A stretch of 64,000 bases of DNA, from assembly GCA_040219355.1 (NCBI GenBank), contig JAVJSN010000012.1:51847-115846 (forward strand), written 5' to 3'. The position numbers and the translations under genes are program-made. Source of the stretch: MH13 sp040219355. Lineage in GTDB: Bacteria > Pseudomonadota > Alphaproteobacteria > Rhizobiales > MH13. Below, piece after piece: positions 32,472 through 42,418 of the stretch. Under the pieces are notes generated by a model. It was given only the letters and a program-made list of their open reading frames with translations. It was not told where the DNA came from and did no database searches. Each line of letters opens with the position of its first letter. Positions within the stretch are counted from its first letter, which is position 1.

Positions 32472-34061
32472 CTAATCCCCAAACAGGTTCTCCTGCTTGG
32501 GCGTTGGGCGGGCATCAACGACACGTTTGGGTTTGGCCGATTTGGGCTTCGACGCCTTGGGCGGTGGGCCGCCTGTCGCTTCACCGACGACCGCGTCGCG
32601 GGTGCCGTCGGCCAGTTCGATCTGCACCGTGCCCGCCGCGTCCAGCGCCACAACCTGGCGCAAAGGTGTGCCGGCAGAATCGCGGATCACCGCAAAGCCG
32701 CGATCCAGCACCCGGCGGTAGTTGAACGCATCAAGAAGCTTGGCGCGCTGGGCAATTTGGTTTTTCCGCGCATCAAAGTGCTGGCCGATGGCACGCAGCA
32801 ACCGTGCATCCAATTGGCCAAGGCTGCGTCTGCCTTCACCCACCAGCCGTTGCACGGCGCGCGGTGAAACGCGGCTGCCAAGATTAGCAAGACGATCTTT
32901 CTGCCGTTGGCGGCGCTGATCGAGTGCGCGACCCAGCTTGTCACCTTGTACGGACACGGCCCGGAGTCGTTCGGAGAGCCCCTGGGTGATCAGGCGTGGC
33001 GTGAGCCGCCCTGCCACGCGATCGAGCCTGCCACGCTGGGTCATCGTCCCGCGCGTGAGAGCCTGACCGAGGCGCAAACTGGCCTGATCAAGCCGCTGGC
33101 GCGGCGTGGTCAGCAAGGCATCCGGTTGAGGCAAAGCACGGGTCAAAGCGCGCAGATCGCGGCGGCGGGTTTCAACCCCGCGCAACGCCGAAGCGGTCAG
33201 GCGGCGCGCCAAATCATCCACGGTCAGCACCAGATCGGCCTTCACCGGTACCACCATTTCCGCCGCGCCGGTCGGCGTTGGTGCGCGTACATCGGCAGCG
33301 TAGTCAATCAGCGTCCAGTCGGTTTCATGGCCAACTGCGGAAACCAACGGGATCAGGCTTTCAGCTGCAGCACGGGCAACAATTTCCTCATTGAACGACC
33401 AGAGATCTTCCAGGCTGCCGCCGCCGCGCGCGACGATCAGCACATCGGGCCGGGGGATCGGTCCGCCTGGTTCCAGTGCGTTGAAACCATGGATGGCGCT
33501 CGCCACCTCCTTGGCGCTGGTCTCGCCCTGCACCCGCACCGGCCAGACCAGCACATGGGCGGGCGTGCGGTCGGACAGACGGTGCAAAATATCGCGGATT
33601 ACGGCGCCGGACGGCGAGGTCACCACACCGATCACTTTGGGTAAAAACGGCAGAAGCTGCTTGCGTTCCTCGGCAAACAGGCCCTCGGCGGCGAGCTTTT
33701 TGCGGCGCTCATCCAGCAGCTTCATCAGTGCGCCGACACCCGCCGGTTCGATCCGGTCGATTATCAGCTGATAGCGTGACTGGCCTGGAAAGGTGGTCAT
33801 GCGGCCGGTGGCGATGACCTCCAAACCCTCTTCGGGCTGGAAGGTGAGTTTCTGAGCCGTGCCCTTCCACATCACCGAGGAAAGCACCGCGCGATCATCT
33901 TTGAGGTCGGTGTAAATATGTCCCGATGCCGGTCGGCTGACGCGGCCCAACTCGCCGCGCACCCGCACATACCCAAAGGCATCCTCGACGGTGCGCTTGA
34001 CGGCAGAGGAAATCTCGCTGACGGAGTATTCTGGCGTGTTGGAAACGGCTTCTTCGCTCAT
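32472..34061 (-). CDS. xseA: Exodeoxyribonuclease VII large subunit
   Basis: Large subunit of the single-strand-specific exonuclease VII. Of 529 residues, the N-terminal OB-fold (about 10-105) shows YSVSEISSAVKRTVEDAFGY, VRVRGELGR and GHIYTDLKDDRAVLSSVMWK; the catalytic domain has VVTSPSGAVIRDILHRLSDR, ARGGGSLEDLWSFNEE and SAVGHETDWTLIDYAADVRA. A long coiled-coil region and a Pro/Lys-rich tail follow. The tail is longer than in E. coli but normal for rhizobia. No xseB is next to it. It is divergent from rsmE with 41 bp between the two start codons. Confidence 0.97.
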   Translation of the reverse strand: MSEEAVSNTPEYSVSEISSAVKRTVEDAFGYVRVRGELGRVSRPASGHIYTDLKDDRAVLSSVMWKGTAQKLTFQPEEGLEVIATGRMTTFPGQSRYQLIIDRIEPAGVGALMKLLDERRKKLAAEGLFAEERKQLLPFLPKVIGVVTSPSGAVIRDILHRLSDRTPAHVLVWPVRVQGETSAKEVASAIHGFNALEPGGPIPRPDVLIVARGGGSLEDLWSFNEEIVARAAAESLIPLVSAVGHETDWTLIDYAADVRAPTPTGAAEMVVPVKADLVLTVDDLARRLTASALRGVETRRRDLRALTRALPQPDALLTTPRQRLDQASLRLGQALTRGTMTQRGRLDRVAGRLTPRLITQGLSERLRAVSVQGDKLGRALDQRRQRQKDRLANLGSRVSPRAVQRLVGEGRRSLGQLDARLLRAIGQHFDARKNQIAQRAKLLDAFNYRRVLDRGFAVIRDSAGTPLRQVVALDAAGTVQIELADGTRDAVVGEATGGPPPKASKPKSAKPKRVVDARPTPKQENLFGD

Positions 34062-34102
34062 GGAAGCACCCTGCCGCGCGCACCGATTCGGAGCAAGGGT
34101 TC

Positions 34103-34849
34103 ATGTCTCCAAGAGTGGATTTCAAAAGCCAACGACTGTATGTCGATCACCCGCTGCAGGAAGGCGAAGTGCACCCGTTGTCGGAGGCGCACGCCCATTA
34201 TCTTCTGACGGTGTTGCGCATGGAGACTGGCGCTACGCTGTTGGCGTTCAACGGAAAAGATGGTGAGTGGCGGGTGGAAGTGACCCGGCAAGGCAAGCGG
34301 GCCGGATTGCTGAACGTGCTGTCGCAAACCCGTCAGCAAACGCCACTGAATGATCTGATGCTGCTGTTCGCGCCGATCAAAAAAGAACGCATGGATTGGA
34401 TGGTCCAGAAGGCAGTGGAAATGGGCGCTGGATCAATCCGCCCGGTGGTCACCGAACACACCCAAAACCAAAAGATCAGAACCGACAAACTGGAGGCCAA
34501 CATCATTGAGGCGGCCGAGCAATGTGGCGTTTTGGCTGTGCCAACGATGCAGACCGTCTGCAAAATCGATGCGTTAGTCCGCTCCTGGGATGCAGACCGT
34601 CCGCTTTTTTGGTGTGACGAAAGCGCTTTCGTCTTCTCGCCAAGCGGACTATTGGCGGACTATCGCGACAAACCCAAGGCGGTATTGATCGGTCCGGAAG
34701 GCGGTTTTAGTGAGCGCGAGCGGCAGTTGCTTCTGGCTCAGCCGTTTGCGCATGCGATCTCCCTTGGGCCAAGAATCTTGCGTGCCGATACCGCGGTGGT
34801 GGCTGCGCTGACCGCGGTTCAGTTGGTGGCGGGGGACTGGCGTTCCTGA
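34103..34849 (+). CDS. rsmE: 16S rRNA (uracil-1498-N3)-methyltransferase
   Basis: RsmE methylates U1498 in helix 44 of 16S rRNA near the decoding centre. The 248-residue protein has an N-terminal PUA-like RNA-binding domain (HYLLTVLRMETGATLLAFNG) and a C-terminal SPOUT knot fold with LMLLFAPIKKERMDWMVQKA, the knot motif LIGPEGGFSERE and the ending SLGPRILRADTAVVAALTAV. All hallmark motifs are present and length is normal. Its 3' end overlaps the convergent MATE gene by 31 bp. Confidence 0.96.
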   Translation: MSPRVDFKSQRLYVDHPLQEGEVHPLSEAHAHYLLTVLRMETGATLLAFNGKDGEWRVEVTRQGKRAGLLNVLSQTRQQTPLNDLMLLFAPIKKERMDWMVQKAVEMGAGSIRPVVTEHTQNQKIRTDKLEANIIEAAEQCGVLAVPTMQTVCKIDALVRSWDADRPLFWCDESAFVFSPSGLLADYRDKPKAVLIGPEGGFSERERQLLLAQPFAHAISLGPRILRADTAVVAALTAVQLVAGDWRS

Positions 34850-36183
34850 GGGAAGGTCGCGTTCATCCGGCGCGGCAAAATAAGTCCTAGCGTGATGCCA
34901 CGAATGCCAAGAAACAGCAAAAAACTGATCCAAAGCCCGGTGTTACCAAAAGCGGGTGTGAGCGTATACGCGGCCACCAAAAACAGAGCCAGGGACGCCA
35001 GCATCATGTTGCGCATGTCACGTGACCAAGTTGCGCCGATATAGACCCCGTCCATCAGGAATGCACCCGCGCCGACAATAGGCGTGAGAGCTGCGAAAAT
35101 CAGAAACTCACGGCCCAGTGCGCGAACATTTTCGGCCGGTGTCATGAAATCGAGGATCGGCCCGCCAGCCACCAAGAAGAACAGCGTTGCCAACCCGGCC
35201 AAGAGAACCGACCAAATGGCGCAGAGTTTGACGGCGCGGGCGAACGGTTTGCGGCGTTTGGAGCCAACAGCGCGACCAGCCAATTGCTCTGCGGCAGTGG
35301 CAAGGCCATCCAAAAAATAGCCGGCCAGCAGGAAGTATTTTTCCAAAATCGCGTTGGCGGCCAGCATCACTTCGCCTTGCTGCGCGGACAGTCGCGTGAA
35401 GGTGGCAAACGCAAAAAGCAGCGCGAAGGAGCGGATCATGATGTCGCGGTTCACACCCATCATGCGGACAAGCTCGGCACGGTCGAGAACTTCGGCGCGT
35501 GTTGGCCAGGGGGCTTTGCGCAGTCGCAGCCAAATGAGCAAAAGCCCAAACAGCAGCGCCACCAGCTCGCCAAGCACGCTGGCGAAGGCCACGCCTGCCA
35601 CGCCCCAATCGAAGACCAGCACGAACAGTATGTTGAGCGCGATGTTGGTGAGGTTGAGCACGGTTTGCAACGCAAGACCGGTCATTGCCTCGCCGCGGCC
35701 CAAAAAGTAGCCGAGGACGGAGTAGTTACAGAGCGTCAGCGGGGCAGCGAGCACGCGTACAGAGAAATAGACGATCACCGCTTCCTGTACCCGCTCGGTT
35801 CCGCCGATGAACCATAAGCTTGCCTGAAGCAGCGGGGTTTGGAGCAAGATGGCGAGAAAGCCGATGCCGACCGCCAAGATCAGCGCGCGGCAGAGGATGG
35901 CCGCTTCTTCGCGCTTACGCCCCGCGCCATAGGCCTGCGCAACGAGGCCCGTGGTGCCTGAGCGCAGAAAGTTCATCGTTGTGAACAGGATGTCGAAAAT
36001 GATGCTGCCGACGGCAATCGCGCCAATCAGTGCGGCATCGCCCAGCTGGCCGATGGTCCACGTGTCGGCAAGCCCAACCAGTGGCGTGGAGATGAACGCC
36101 AGCGTCATCGGTGCGGCGATGGCAAACACCGAGCGATGGGTGACAGAAAAGTCTTCGGCCTGTGGCTGGGGTTGCCCCGTCAT
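34819..36183 (-). CDS. MATE-family efflux transporter
   Basis: A 12-helix membrane exporter that uses a sodium or proton gradient to expel drugs or metabolites. It has 454 residues, the normal size, with two similar six-helix halves; family blocks include PLVGLADTWTIGQLGDAAL at the first helices, RSGTTGLVAQAYGAG, and, in the second half, YFLDGLATAAEQLAGRAVGS. This is the DinF-like branch seen widely in proteobacteria. The last 31 bp overlap rsmE on the other strand. A cytochrome b561 gene lies 18 bp upstream on the same strand. The substrate cannot be inferred. Confidence 0.93.
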   Translation of the reverse strand: MTGQPQPQAEDFSVTHRSVFAIAAPMTLAFISTPLVGLADTWTIGQLGDAALIGAIAVGSIIFDILFTTMNFLRSGTTGLVAQAYGAGRKREEAAILCRALILAVGIGFLAILLQTPLLQASLWFIGGTERVQEAVIVYFSVRVLAAPLTLCNYSVLGYFLGRGEAMTGLALQTVLNLTNIALNILFVLVFDWGVAGVAFASVLGELVALLFGLLLIWLRLRKAPWPTRAEVLDRAELVRMMGVNRDIMIRSFALLFAFATFTRLSAQQGEVMLAANAILEKYFLLAGYFLDGLATAAEQLAGRAVGSKRRKPFARAVKLCAIWSVLLAGLATLFFLVAGGPILDFMTPAENVRALGREFLIFAALTPIVGAGAFLMDGVYIGATWSRDMRNMMLASLALFLVAAYTLTPAFGNTGLWISFLLFLGIRGITLGLILPRRMNATFPQERQSPATN

Positions 36184-36201
36184 TCTAGGCGATACCGAGG
36201 C

Positions 36202-36768
36202 TTAGGGTTTTTTCTGCGGTAGCATCCGCATCAAAAGTCCGTCCTTGAGGATGAGTTGGTGTCGCAGTACGAGGCCGACATGACCGATGATGGCCGCCAA
36301 GAGCACATAGCCTGAGATGATGTGAACCCATTTGGCGATGAACGCCAGCTCTTCCCATTTGCCGATGGGATTTGGCATCCGCCAGACGCCGAAGAGGTTC
36401 ACGCCAAAGTCGCCGGCCATGACGTAAAAATAGCCGGAGATCGGCATCACAAACATCGCGGCATAAAGCACCTGCTCGGCACGATGGATAAAACGTTGCT
36501 CGCCTGTTGAGAGCGTTGGCGCCCAATCTGGCAGTTGTCCGACCTTGCGGTTGATGAGGCGCGGTATGGCGATCACCAAGGCCAGAAGACCCAAGGATTT
36601 GTGCCAGTTGTAATAGAAGGCCTGCGAAAGCCCGAGGACGATGTCGCCGCCAGCCATCGCGGTCATGATGTTGCCGCCCACATATTGGAGCGCAAACAAC
36701 ATGACGATCAGCCAATGAAAAAGTTTAGTGAGGGCGCCATAGCCCTCCTGCGTGTTGCTAAGACTCAA
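36202..36768 (-). CDS. Cytochrome b561 family protein
   Basis: A small dihaem inner-membrane cytochrome, 188 residues with four helices. Haem-ligand His candidates are in KLFHWLIVM, YNWHKSLGL, RFIHRAEQ and KWVHIISGY, one for each helix, as in the CybB family, which oxidises ubiquinol or handles superoxide. The start is a TTG at 36768; no better ATG lies nearby. It is 18 bp upstream of the MATE gene and possibly cotranscribed. The 263 bp upstream, to the end of the BCCT gene, hold that gene's terminator and nothing else I can support. Confidence 0.92.
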   Translation of the reverse strand: MSLSNTQEGYGALTKLFHWLIVMLFALQYVGGNIMTAMAGGDIVLGLSQAFYYNWHKSLGLLALVIAIPRLINRKVGQLPDWAPTLSTGEQRFIHRAEQVLYAAMFVMPISGYFYVMAGDFGVNLFGVWRMPNPIGKWEELAFIAKWVHIISGYVLLAAIIGHVGLVLRHQLILKDGLLMRMLPQKKP

Positions 36769-36977
36769 CTTCCCACCCCTTCGCCCAATGGCGGCTGACC
36801 AAAACCTGGACGCTATACCGGAATAGAAAGGAATGAAAACCGGCCGTAATTCAGTCGGGCGTCGATTGTTGGTAAGACATCACCCGCCACCCTAAGGGTG
36901 TTCCCACCTGTTGAGGACGGCGACAAAGACAGTCAATTGGAAGACTGCTCGCCCCCAAAGTAACAGCGTTCAACATG

Positions 36978-37002
36978 AAAAACGGCACGCCGAGGCGTGC
37001 CG
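36978..37002 (-). terminator. Rho-independent terminator of the BCCT transporter gene
   Basis: On the minus strand, a perfect 8 bp GC-rich stem (36983-36990 with 36995-37002, CGGCACGC) with a 4 nt loop is followed by a run of five T. It lies 30 bp after the stop of the gene at 37032-38723 and is a textbook intrinsic terminator. Confidence 0.92.
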
Positions 37003-37031
37003 CTGATTCATGTTGGATTCGCTTAACGTGA

Positions 37032-38723
37032 CTACTCTGCCGGGACTGTTGTCGGGCCCGTCTCGTCATCGTCGATAAAGGTGGTTGGCAGGCCATGTTT
37101 CTCGCGTTGGCCATCCTTGTAGATCGCTCGGATCAGCGAAAGACCCATCAGCACCATAACCAGGCTGAAGGGCAGGGCTCCAATGACCATGGCGGTCTGG
37201 ATTGCACCCAATCCGCCGGCAAGGATCAGGCCACCGACCACAAACGCAAGCGCTGCACCCCAGAAGAGGATGTGCGGGCGAGCCTTAGGTCCTTCATCGC
37301 CAGCAGCATTGATCGTGTTGATGATCAACACAGCACTGTCGGCAGAGGTGACCAGGTAAGTCAGGAGCAAGATCACCACGACGACCGACATGATGTAAGC
37401 GAGGCCGTCACTGAGGATGACCGAAAGCATGGCGAACAACTGATCTGCCTGACCAGCGCCAGCGATGGCACCATCGGCCACACCGGTCAATTCCAAGTCG
37501 ATGGCCGTGCCACCGACCAAGGCAAACCAGACGAAACACATGACCGCAGGGATTATCATCGCGCCAAGCACGTACTCACGGATTGTCCGGCCTTTGGAGA
37601 TGCGGGCAAGGAACACGCCGACAAACGGTGCAAACGCAATCCACCAGGCCCAATAGAAGATGGTCCAGCCACCTTGCCACCCGGCAAGGGCATCGCCGGT
37701 TTCGGTGCCATCAGCAGACCAAACGGTGAGGAAGTTGCCTGGGATCGACACCAGATAGTCGAAGATGCCGAGGACGAGCGCCTGCGCGCCAAAGAAGGTG
37801 GAGCCGAAAATAAGGAAAAAGGCCAGGACGAAGAAGCTGAGGCCCATATTGATGTTGGACAGCCACTTGATGCCTTTGCCGACACCCGACAGGGCCGAAA
37901 GCGTGGATGCGCCCATGATGACAACAAGCGCAAAGATGATGCCAAGTGTCGATGATGAGCGCTCACCAGCTTCGTTGACACTGTAGAGCCAATCGCCAAA
38001 GCCAATGCGCCACAGCCCAGAGATGAATTGCTCGACACCAAAACCAAGCGTTTGGGAAACGCCGAGAACGGTGGCAACAACAGCGACGATATCAACAACG
38101 TGTCCGACGGGACCGGACAGCTTTTGGCCGAAGATTGGGGTGAGAGCTGAACGGATCGTCAGCGGCAATCCGCGACGGTAGGAGAAGAACGCCAGCGCCA
38201 GGCCAACAATGGCGTAACAGGCCCAAGCAGCCAAACCCCAGTGTGTGAACGACCAGATATAAGCATCGCGCACATTGCCTGCCGTGCTGCCCTCGGTGAT
38301 ACCTTGAATGGTGGATGGGTTGGAGGCGAAATGGTACATCGGCTCGGCGGTCGCAAACGTCAGCATGCCGATGCCGATACCGGCGCCAAACATCATGGAG
38401 AACCAAGAGAAGTTGGTGAACTCCGGCTTGTCTTCCTCAATGCCTAGCTTCATGCGCCCGGCCGTCGGCCATAGGGCAAGCGCGAAACAGAGAATCAAGA
38501 AGAAGGCGACGGAGTAGACGTACCAATAGTTGAATGAGGCTAGAATGATGCTGTTCACCGCACCGAGCACGCCAGCGGCTTGGTCGGGAAAGGCGATAGC
38601 CCAGAGGATCAAAGCACCCACAAGGATCTTGGCTGTGATCGTAACGTCTTTGGTGAAACCACGATAAAAGCCAGACTTAGCAACGCGGATGGGAAGGTCG
38701 GTAACGGGTGGTTTGATGGGCAT
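37032..38723 (-). CDS. BCCT-family choline/betaine-type transporter
   Basis: An osmolyte transporter of the betaine/choline/carnitine family, 563 residues with 12 membrane helices. The family signature is present: FGAGIGIGMLTFATAEPMYH at the substrate/sodium site and the Trp-rich helix YWAWWIAFAPFVGVFLARIS. The C-terminal cytoplasmic tail is short and acidic (ending near TFIDDDETGPTTVPAE), unlike the long regulatory tails of some osmosensing members. It most likely imports glycine betaine, choline or DMSP using sodium or protons, fitting a saline habitat. It is a single-gene unit with its own terminator. Confidence 0.95.
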   Translation of the reverse strand: MPIKPPVTDLPIRVAKSGFYRGFTKDVTITAKILVGALILWAIAFPDQAAGVLGAVNSIILASFNYWYVYSVAFFLILCFALALWPTAGRMKLGIEEDKPEFTNFSWFSMMFGAGIGIGMLTFATAEPMYHFASNPSTIQGITEGSTAGNVRDAYIWSFTHWGLAAWACYAIVGLALAFFSYRRGLPLTIRSALTPIFGQKLSGPVGHVVDIVAVVATVLGVSQTLGFGVEQFISGLWRIGFGDWLYSVNEAGERSSSTLGIIFALVVIMGASTLSALSGVGKGIKWLSNINMGLSFFVLAFFLIFGSTFFGAQALVLGIFDYLVSIPGNFLTVWSADGTETGDALAGWQGGWTIFYWAWWIAFAPFVGVFLARISKGRTIREYVLGAMIIPAVMCFVWFALVGGTAIDLELTGVADGAIAGAGQADQLFAMLSVILSDGLAYIMSVVVVILLLTYLVTSADSAVLIINTINAAGDEGPKARPHILFWGAALAFVVGGLILAGGLGAIQTAMVIGALPFSLVMVLMGLSLIRAIYKDGQREKHGLPTTFIDDDETGPTTVPAE

Positions 38724-39107
38724 GAATCCTCAAGGATCTGGCGAGCAACCTTAGGTTGGCTGGCCGAATAAAAAAGTGTTTGGGCTTGGTTTTGCCGAAC
38801 GATATCGACGACCTTAGGTAGCAGGCGCGCTGGGAAATTGCAAAAAGCCGCTCAGGGCTGGGCTCAAACCGAATGGATTTGGACGGTGTGCATCAATCCA
38901 ATTTGGCCCTTCACCTTGTGGCGGTGTGTGGCGGCCTGGCCAAGGGAACCGTGCGCGGAGCGATGTGTGATGAAAAGGCCAATTTGGTCTTTCGAAGCGC
39001 CGCTCGACAAACCAGTATTTGGAGCAGGTTTCTTGCGGCTTCGTGCGGTCGATGCGCGGTCGTCATCGCACAAAAGGTGGGCAAACCAAGATACCCACCA
39101 CTTTCTT
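38724..39107. other. 384 bp intergenic region without a supported gene
   Basis: Between the BCCT gene start and the end of the GGDEF-EAL gene. Short open frames exist on both strands, but none has a convincing Shine-Dalgarno or recognisable product. The part next to 38724 must contain the BCCT promoter. I see no tRNA, hairpin terminator or insertion sequence. Confidence 0.5.
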
Positions 39108-41138
39108 CTAAGCAACTGATTTTTTGGTATAATTCAACTGTATCATCTCAATGAGGTCGGCCGATGGTACAGCCTCGCTGAACAAGAAACCTTGCACCTC
39201 ATCGCAGTCATGGCGTTTCAGCCATTCCAACTGTTCTGGCCGCTCCACACCCTCGGCCACCGTTGTCGCGCCGATCTGCTTGGCCAGGGCAAAGATAAGC
39301 AGCAACAGCGGTCCACTGACCGGCAATTTTTGCACAAAGCTCATGTCCAATTTCACGCATTGCAGGGGAAAGCGGGAGATGTGGACAAGGTTGGAATAAC
39401 CGGTGCCAAAATCATCCAGCGCCAGCCGGAAACCAAGCTCGGTGATGCGACGCACTGTCTGCGCGACCTCTGTATCGTCACCACACAGCGAGCTTTCGGT
39501 GATCTCCAGTTCCAGGCGCGAAGTGGGAAATTCCGCCTTGGCCGCCACCTCTTCAAAAATGTCGATGATCCTGGGCGACTGAAACTGTTTTGGCGATACA
39601 TTGATGGACATGTCGATCTGGATGTTCTGGCGGTGCCAAGCATTGAGTTGCTCGCATGCTTTACGACACACCAGATCGCCGATCTGATCAATGACCCCCA
39701 TCTCCTCACAAACGGGAATGAACTGGTTTGGCGCGATGTACCCGCGCTCTGGATGCTTCCAGCGGATCAGCGCTTCTGCAGCCACGATCGACTGGGTGTG
39801 GATATCAAATCTTGGCTGGTAGTGCAGCGTGAAGGCGTCGTTTGCGAGCGCTTTTTGGATCTCGTTCTCCAGCCAAGCGCGCTCATCGACTTCTTCGCCC
39901 AGGCTCTCATCAAAAATGGTGAAGGTGTTTCGGCCATTGTGTTTGGAATGATAGAGCGCGATATCGGCCTGCTTCATGATCAGCGACCAGTCGATGCCCG
40001 CTGTTAGGCTGAAAATGGAGGCGCCGATGCTGGTGGTGATGTCCAATTGGACGGACCCGCAGTCGATCGGTGCACGCACATGCCGGCAAATCTGATCCAG
40101 GCGGCGGCGCAACACATCGCTGTCGTTAAAATCATGGAGCAGCACGACAAATTCATCCCCACCCATACGGGCCATGATGTCGGCACTGCGCAATTGCTGC
40201 TGAATGCGCGTGGCAAAGGCGATCAGGATCGTATCGCCGACCTCGTGCCCAAAGGTGTCGTTGACCTGCTTGAATTTATCGATGTCGAGAAAGAGCAACG
40301 CATAGTTCTGACATGATGTCGCGGCGTTGGCGCGCAGATCCTCAAGATGATGATGGATCGCTGAGCGATTGTAGCAGCCGGTTAGCTGGTCCCTGTCGGC
40401 GAGGTAGCGGGCATGATCGCGGGCGTTTTTCAACTCCGTCACATCCACTGCGGTCACCAACAGCGCCTGACTGCCGGTGGCGGCATCCAGGCATCGCTTG
40501 ATGCTGAAATCAAACCAGCGCGAGCCTTGCGCCGTGCGGACCTGCGCAACGTGACGGCATTCATCATCGTTTTCCCAGCCACGCTTCAAATGGTTGAAAT
40601 CGGAGCTGAGCGCAAAAAGGTCTTCAAACCGTTTCACGGTCTCCGGCACGGCGTTGCGGGCAGCGGGGTTCATGTAGAGCGGCCGACCGTCTAGTCCCAG
40701 CAGTGTAATCATGACGTCTGTGTGCAGCAGGGCTTCGGCGCTGCGCAAGGTATCGGGCTGTTCCTCGCCGGCGCCTCGCGCTTCACACATCATAGCCATA
40801 CGCCCGTCGGGCAGCGTGAAGCCGGTGTAAACGATGTTCAGCGTGCGCGGCTTCCCATCTGGGTAGATCGTCCAATTTTCACTGAACTCAGCGTCGCTGG
40901 TAAAAAAGTCGCGCTGGTATTGCTTCAAGCGTTTGGCAACCGCTGACGACATACCGTTGCCAAGATCACGCAAACGCAGTTCGGCTTCGCTCTTGGCTTG
41001 CCACACGGTCAGCGCGGCATCGTTGGCGTAGGCGATGCAGCGCTTGTCGGTGTCATAGACCCAAACGGGCGTTTTAAGACGCCGCGCCAGGGCAAATCGG
41101 TGATCTGCCACCCTTGGCAAAGTCTGCTGACCTACCAC
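39108..41138 (-). CDS. PAS-GGDEF-EAL cyclic-di-GMP signalling protein
   Basis: A cytosolic protein of 676 residues that can both make and break c-di-GMP. Two PAS-like sensor regions (about 15-120 and 130-235) precede a diguanylate cyclase domain with an intact GGDEF (326-330) and an inhibitory site RxxD (RSAD, 317-320) five residues before it. The phosphodiesterase domain has an intact EAL motif (AEALIRWKH, 455-457) and DDFGTGYSNL for metal binding. No membrane segment is present. Both activities may be retained, with the PAS domains choosing between them. The start is a GTG at 41138. The locus has no obvious partner. Confidence 0.94.
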   Translation of the reverse strand: MVGQQTLPRVADHRFALARRLKTPVWVYDTDKRCIAYANDAALTVWQAKSEAELRLRDLGNGMSSAVAKRLKQYQRDFFTSDAEFSENWTIYPDGKPRTLNIVYTGFTLPDGRMAMMCEARGAGEEQPDTLRSAEALLHTDVMITLLGLDGRPLYMNPAARNAVPETVKRFEDLFALSSDFNHLKRGWENDDECRHVAQVRTAQGSRWFDFSIKRCLDAATGSQALLVTAVDVTELKNARDHARYLADRDQLTGCYNRSAIHHHLEDLRANAATSCQNYALLFLDIDKFKQVNDTFGHEVGDTILIAFATRIQQQLRSADIMARMGGDEFVVLLHDFNDSDVLRRRLDQICRHVRAPIDCGSVQLDITTSIGASIFSLTAGIDWSLIMKQADIALYHSKHNGRNTFTIFDESLGEEVDERAWLENEIQKALANDAFTLHYQPRFDIHTQSIVAAEALIRWKHPERGYIAPNQFIPVCEEMGVIDQIGDLVCRKACEQLNAWHRQNIQIDMSINVSPKQFQSPRIIDIFEEVAAKAEFPTSRLELEITESSLCGDDTEVAQTVRRITELGFRLALDDFGTGYSNLVHISRFPLQCVKLDMSFVQKLPVSGPLLLLIFALAKQIGATTVAEGVERPEQLEWLKRHDCDEVQGFLFSEAVPSADLIEMIQLNYTKKSVA

Positions 41139-41400
41139 GCTACCCCTACCCTCAAACCGCCTTGCCCGGACTGGTTGTTGTCGCTTATCTGCTCATTCAA
41201 AGCGAGTGAAGCGTAATACGCGCGTGACCTTAATGAAGGCTTGTCAGGCCTCCCATGTAGGCGCTCTGGAGGTCCGTGGATGAGATTTTGCCTTATAGGA
41301 CGTTAACGGCGACCCGCAGTTTGGCGCTGCTGTAAAGTCAACGTCGCGACTTGTCGGCGTATCCTTCGCTTTCTAACCAACTGGGCCTATATCGCTGGCA

Positions 41401-42324
41401 ATGCCTTCAGTCCCTCTGCCCATTGTTCATCACCCCGGCTATGTCGCTGAGCTGCCCGACAAGCATCGCTTTCCGATGCGAAAGTTTGGGGCGTTGGCGC
41501 AGCATTTGCTCGCCCAGGGATTGGTTCCGAACGGTTTTCATGAACCACGCGAAGCGCCCGATGGTTGGCTGCGTTTGGCGCACAGCGCGGCCTATGTCGA
41601 CGGGGTGAACAACGCGTCTCTTCCTCGGCAGATTGAGAAAGACATTGGTCTGCCGATCACGCCAGATGTCGGGCGACGTGGACGGCTCGCAACGGCCGGT
41701 ACCGTGCTGACGGGTAAGCTTGCCCTGGAGCACGGGATGGCCGCCAACACCGCCGGTGGTTCGCATCATGCACGCTTTGAGCAAGGGGCGGGTTTCTGCG
41801 TCTTTAATGACGTGGCTGTTGCGGTTCGGGTTCTTCAAGCCGATCGCGAGATTGGCAAAGCGCTGATCATCGATCTGGATGTCCACCAGGGTGATGGAAC
41901 CGCGCGCATCTTTGCCGGTGACCGCGATGTGATGACGCTTTCGGTCCATGGTGCGCGCAATTATCCCGACCCGAAGGCCACCAGCGATGTGGACATCGCG
42001 CTTGAGGATGGCACCGGCGATGCCGCTTATCTGGATGTGATCAAAGCAGCGATCCCGCGTGCCCTGGACGGCTTGGCGCCCGATATCGTGTTTTACAATG
42101 CCGGCGTTGATCCGCACATTGATGACAAGCTTGGACGACTGTCACTTTCCAGCCAGGGGCTCATTGAGCGCGACTGGTATGTCATTGACCAGGTACGTCA
42201 GCGGGGGCTGCCATTGGCCGCGGTAATCGGTGGCGGCTATGGACCTGACCACGATGCTGTGGGTGTGCGCCATGCCACAATCCACAAAGTGATGGCGAGG
42301 TATCTGGCAGAGAGCCATTTTTGA
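41401..42324 (+). CDS. Histone deacetylase-family protein (acetyl-amine/acetyl-lysine deacylase)
   Basis: A zinc enzyme of the arginase/deacetylase fold, 307 residues. Active-site blocks are GGSHHARFEQGAGFCVFNDV (paired His), IIDLDVHQGDGTA (zinc-binding Asp and His), FYNAGVDPHIDD (second zinc Asp) and VIGGGYGPDHD. Bacterial members remove acetyl groups from polyamines, small molecules or proteins. The group is close to short HDAC-like proteins of Alphaproteobacteria; the substrate cannot be named. The gene stands alone; 262 bp upstream separate it from the divergent GGDEF-EAL gene and show nothing distinct. Confidence 0.93.
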   Translation: MPSVPLPIVHHPGYVAELPDKHRFPMRKFGALAQHLLAQGLVPNGFHEPREAPDGWLRLAHSAAYVDGVNNASLPRQIEKDIGLPITPDVGRRGRLATAGTVLTGKLALEHGMAANTAGGSHHARFEQGAGFCVFNDVAVAVRVLQADREIGKALIIDLDVHQGDGTARIFAGDRDVMTLSVHGARNYPDPKATSDVDIALEDGTGDAAYLDVIKAAIPRALDGLAPDIVFYNAGVDPHIDDKLGRLSLSSQGLIERDWYVIDQVRQRGLPLAAVIGGGYGPDHDAVGVRHATIHKVMARYLAESHF

Positions 42325-42418
42325 TCACTTTCGTTGGAGCAACAACCGGCCCCAACCCCCGATCAAGTTCAGAACCGACTCTGAATGCCCGCGAAAGCTC
42401 CGAACCGGCGTCCTGAGC

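Noticed and set aside
36769..37031. Riboswitch or small RNA between cytochrome b561 and BCCT genes
   Set aside because: Apart from the clear BCCT terminator, only short unstructured palindromes were seen and no known motif could be matched by eye.
38838..39154. Short frames on both strands in the BCCT to GGDEF-EAL gap
   Set aside because: No good start signal, no domain, and composition typical of chance frames in GC-rich DNA.
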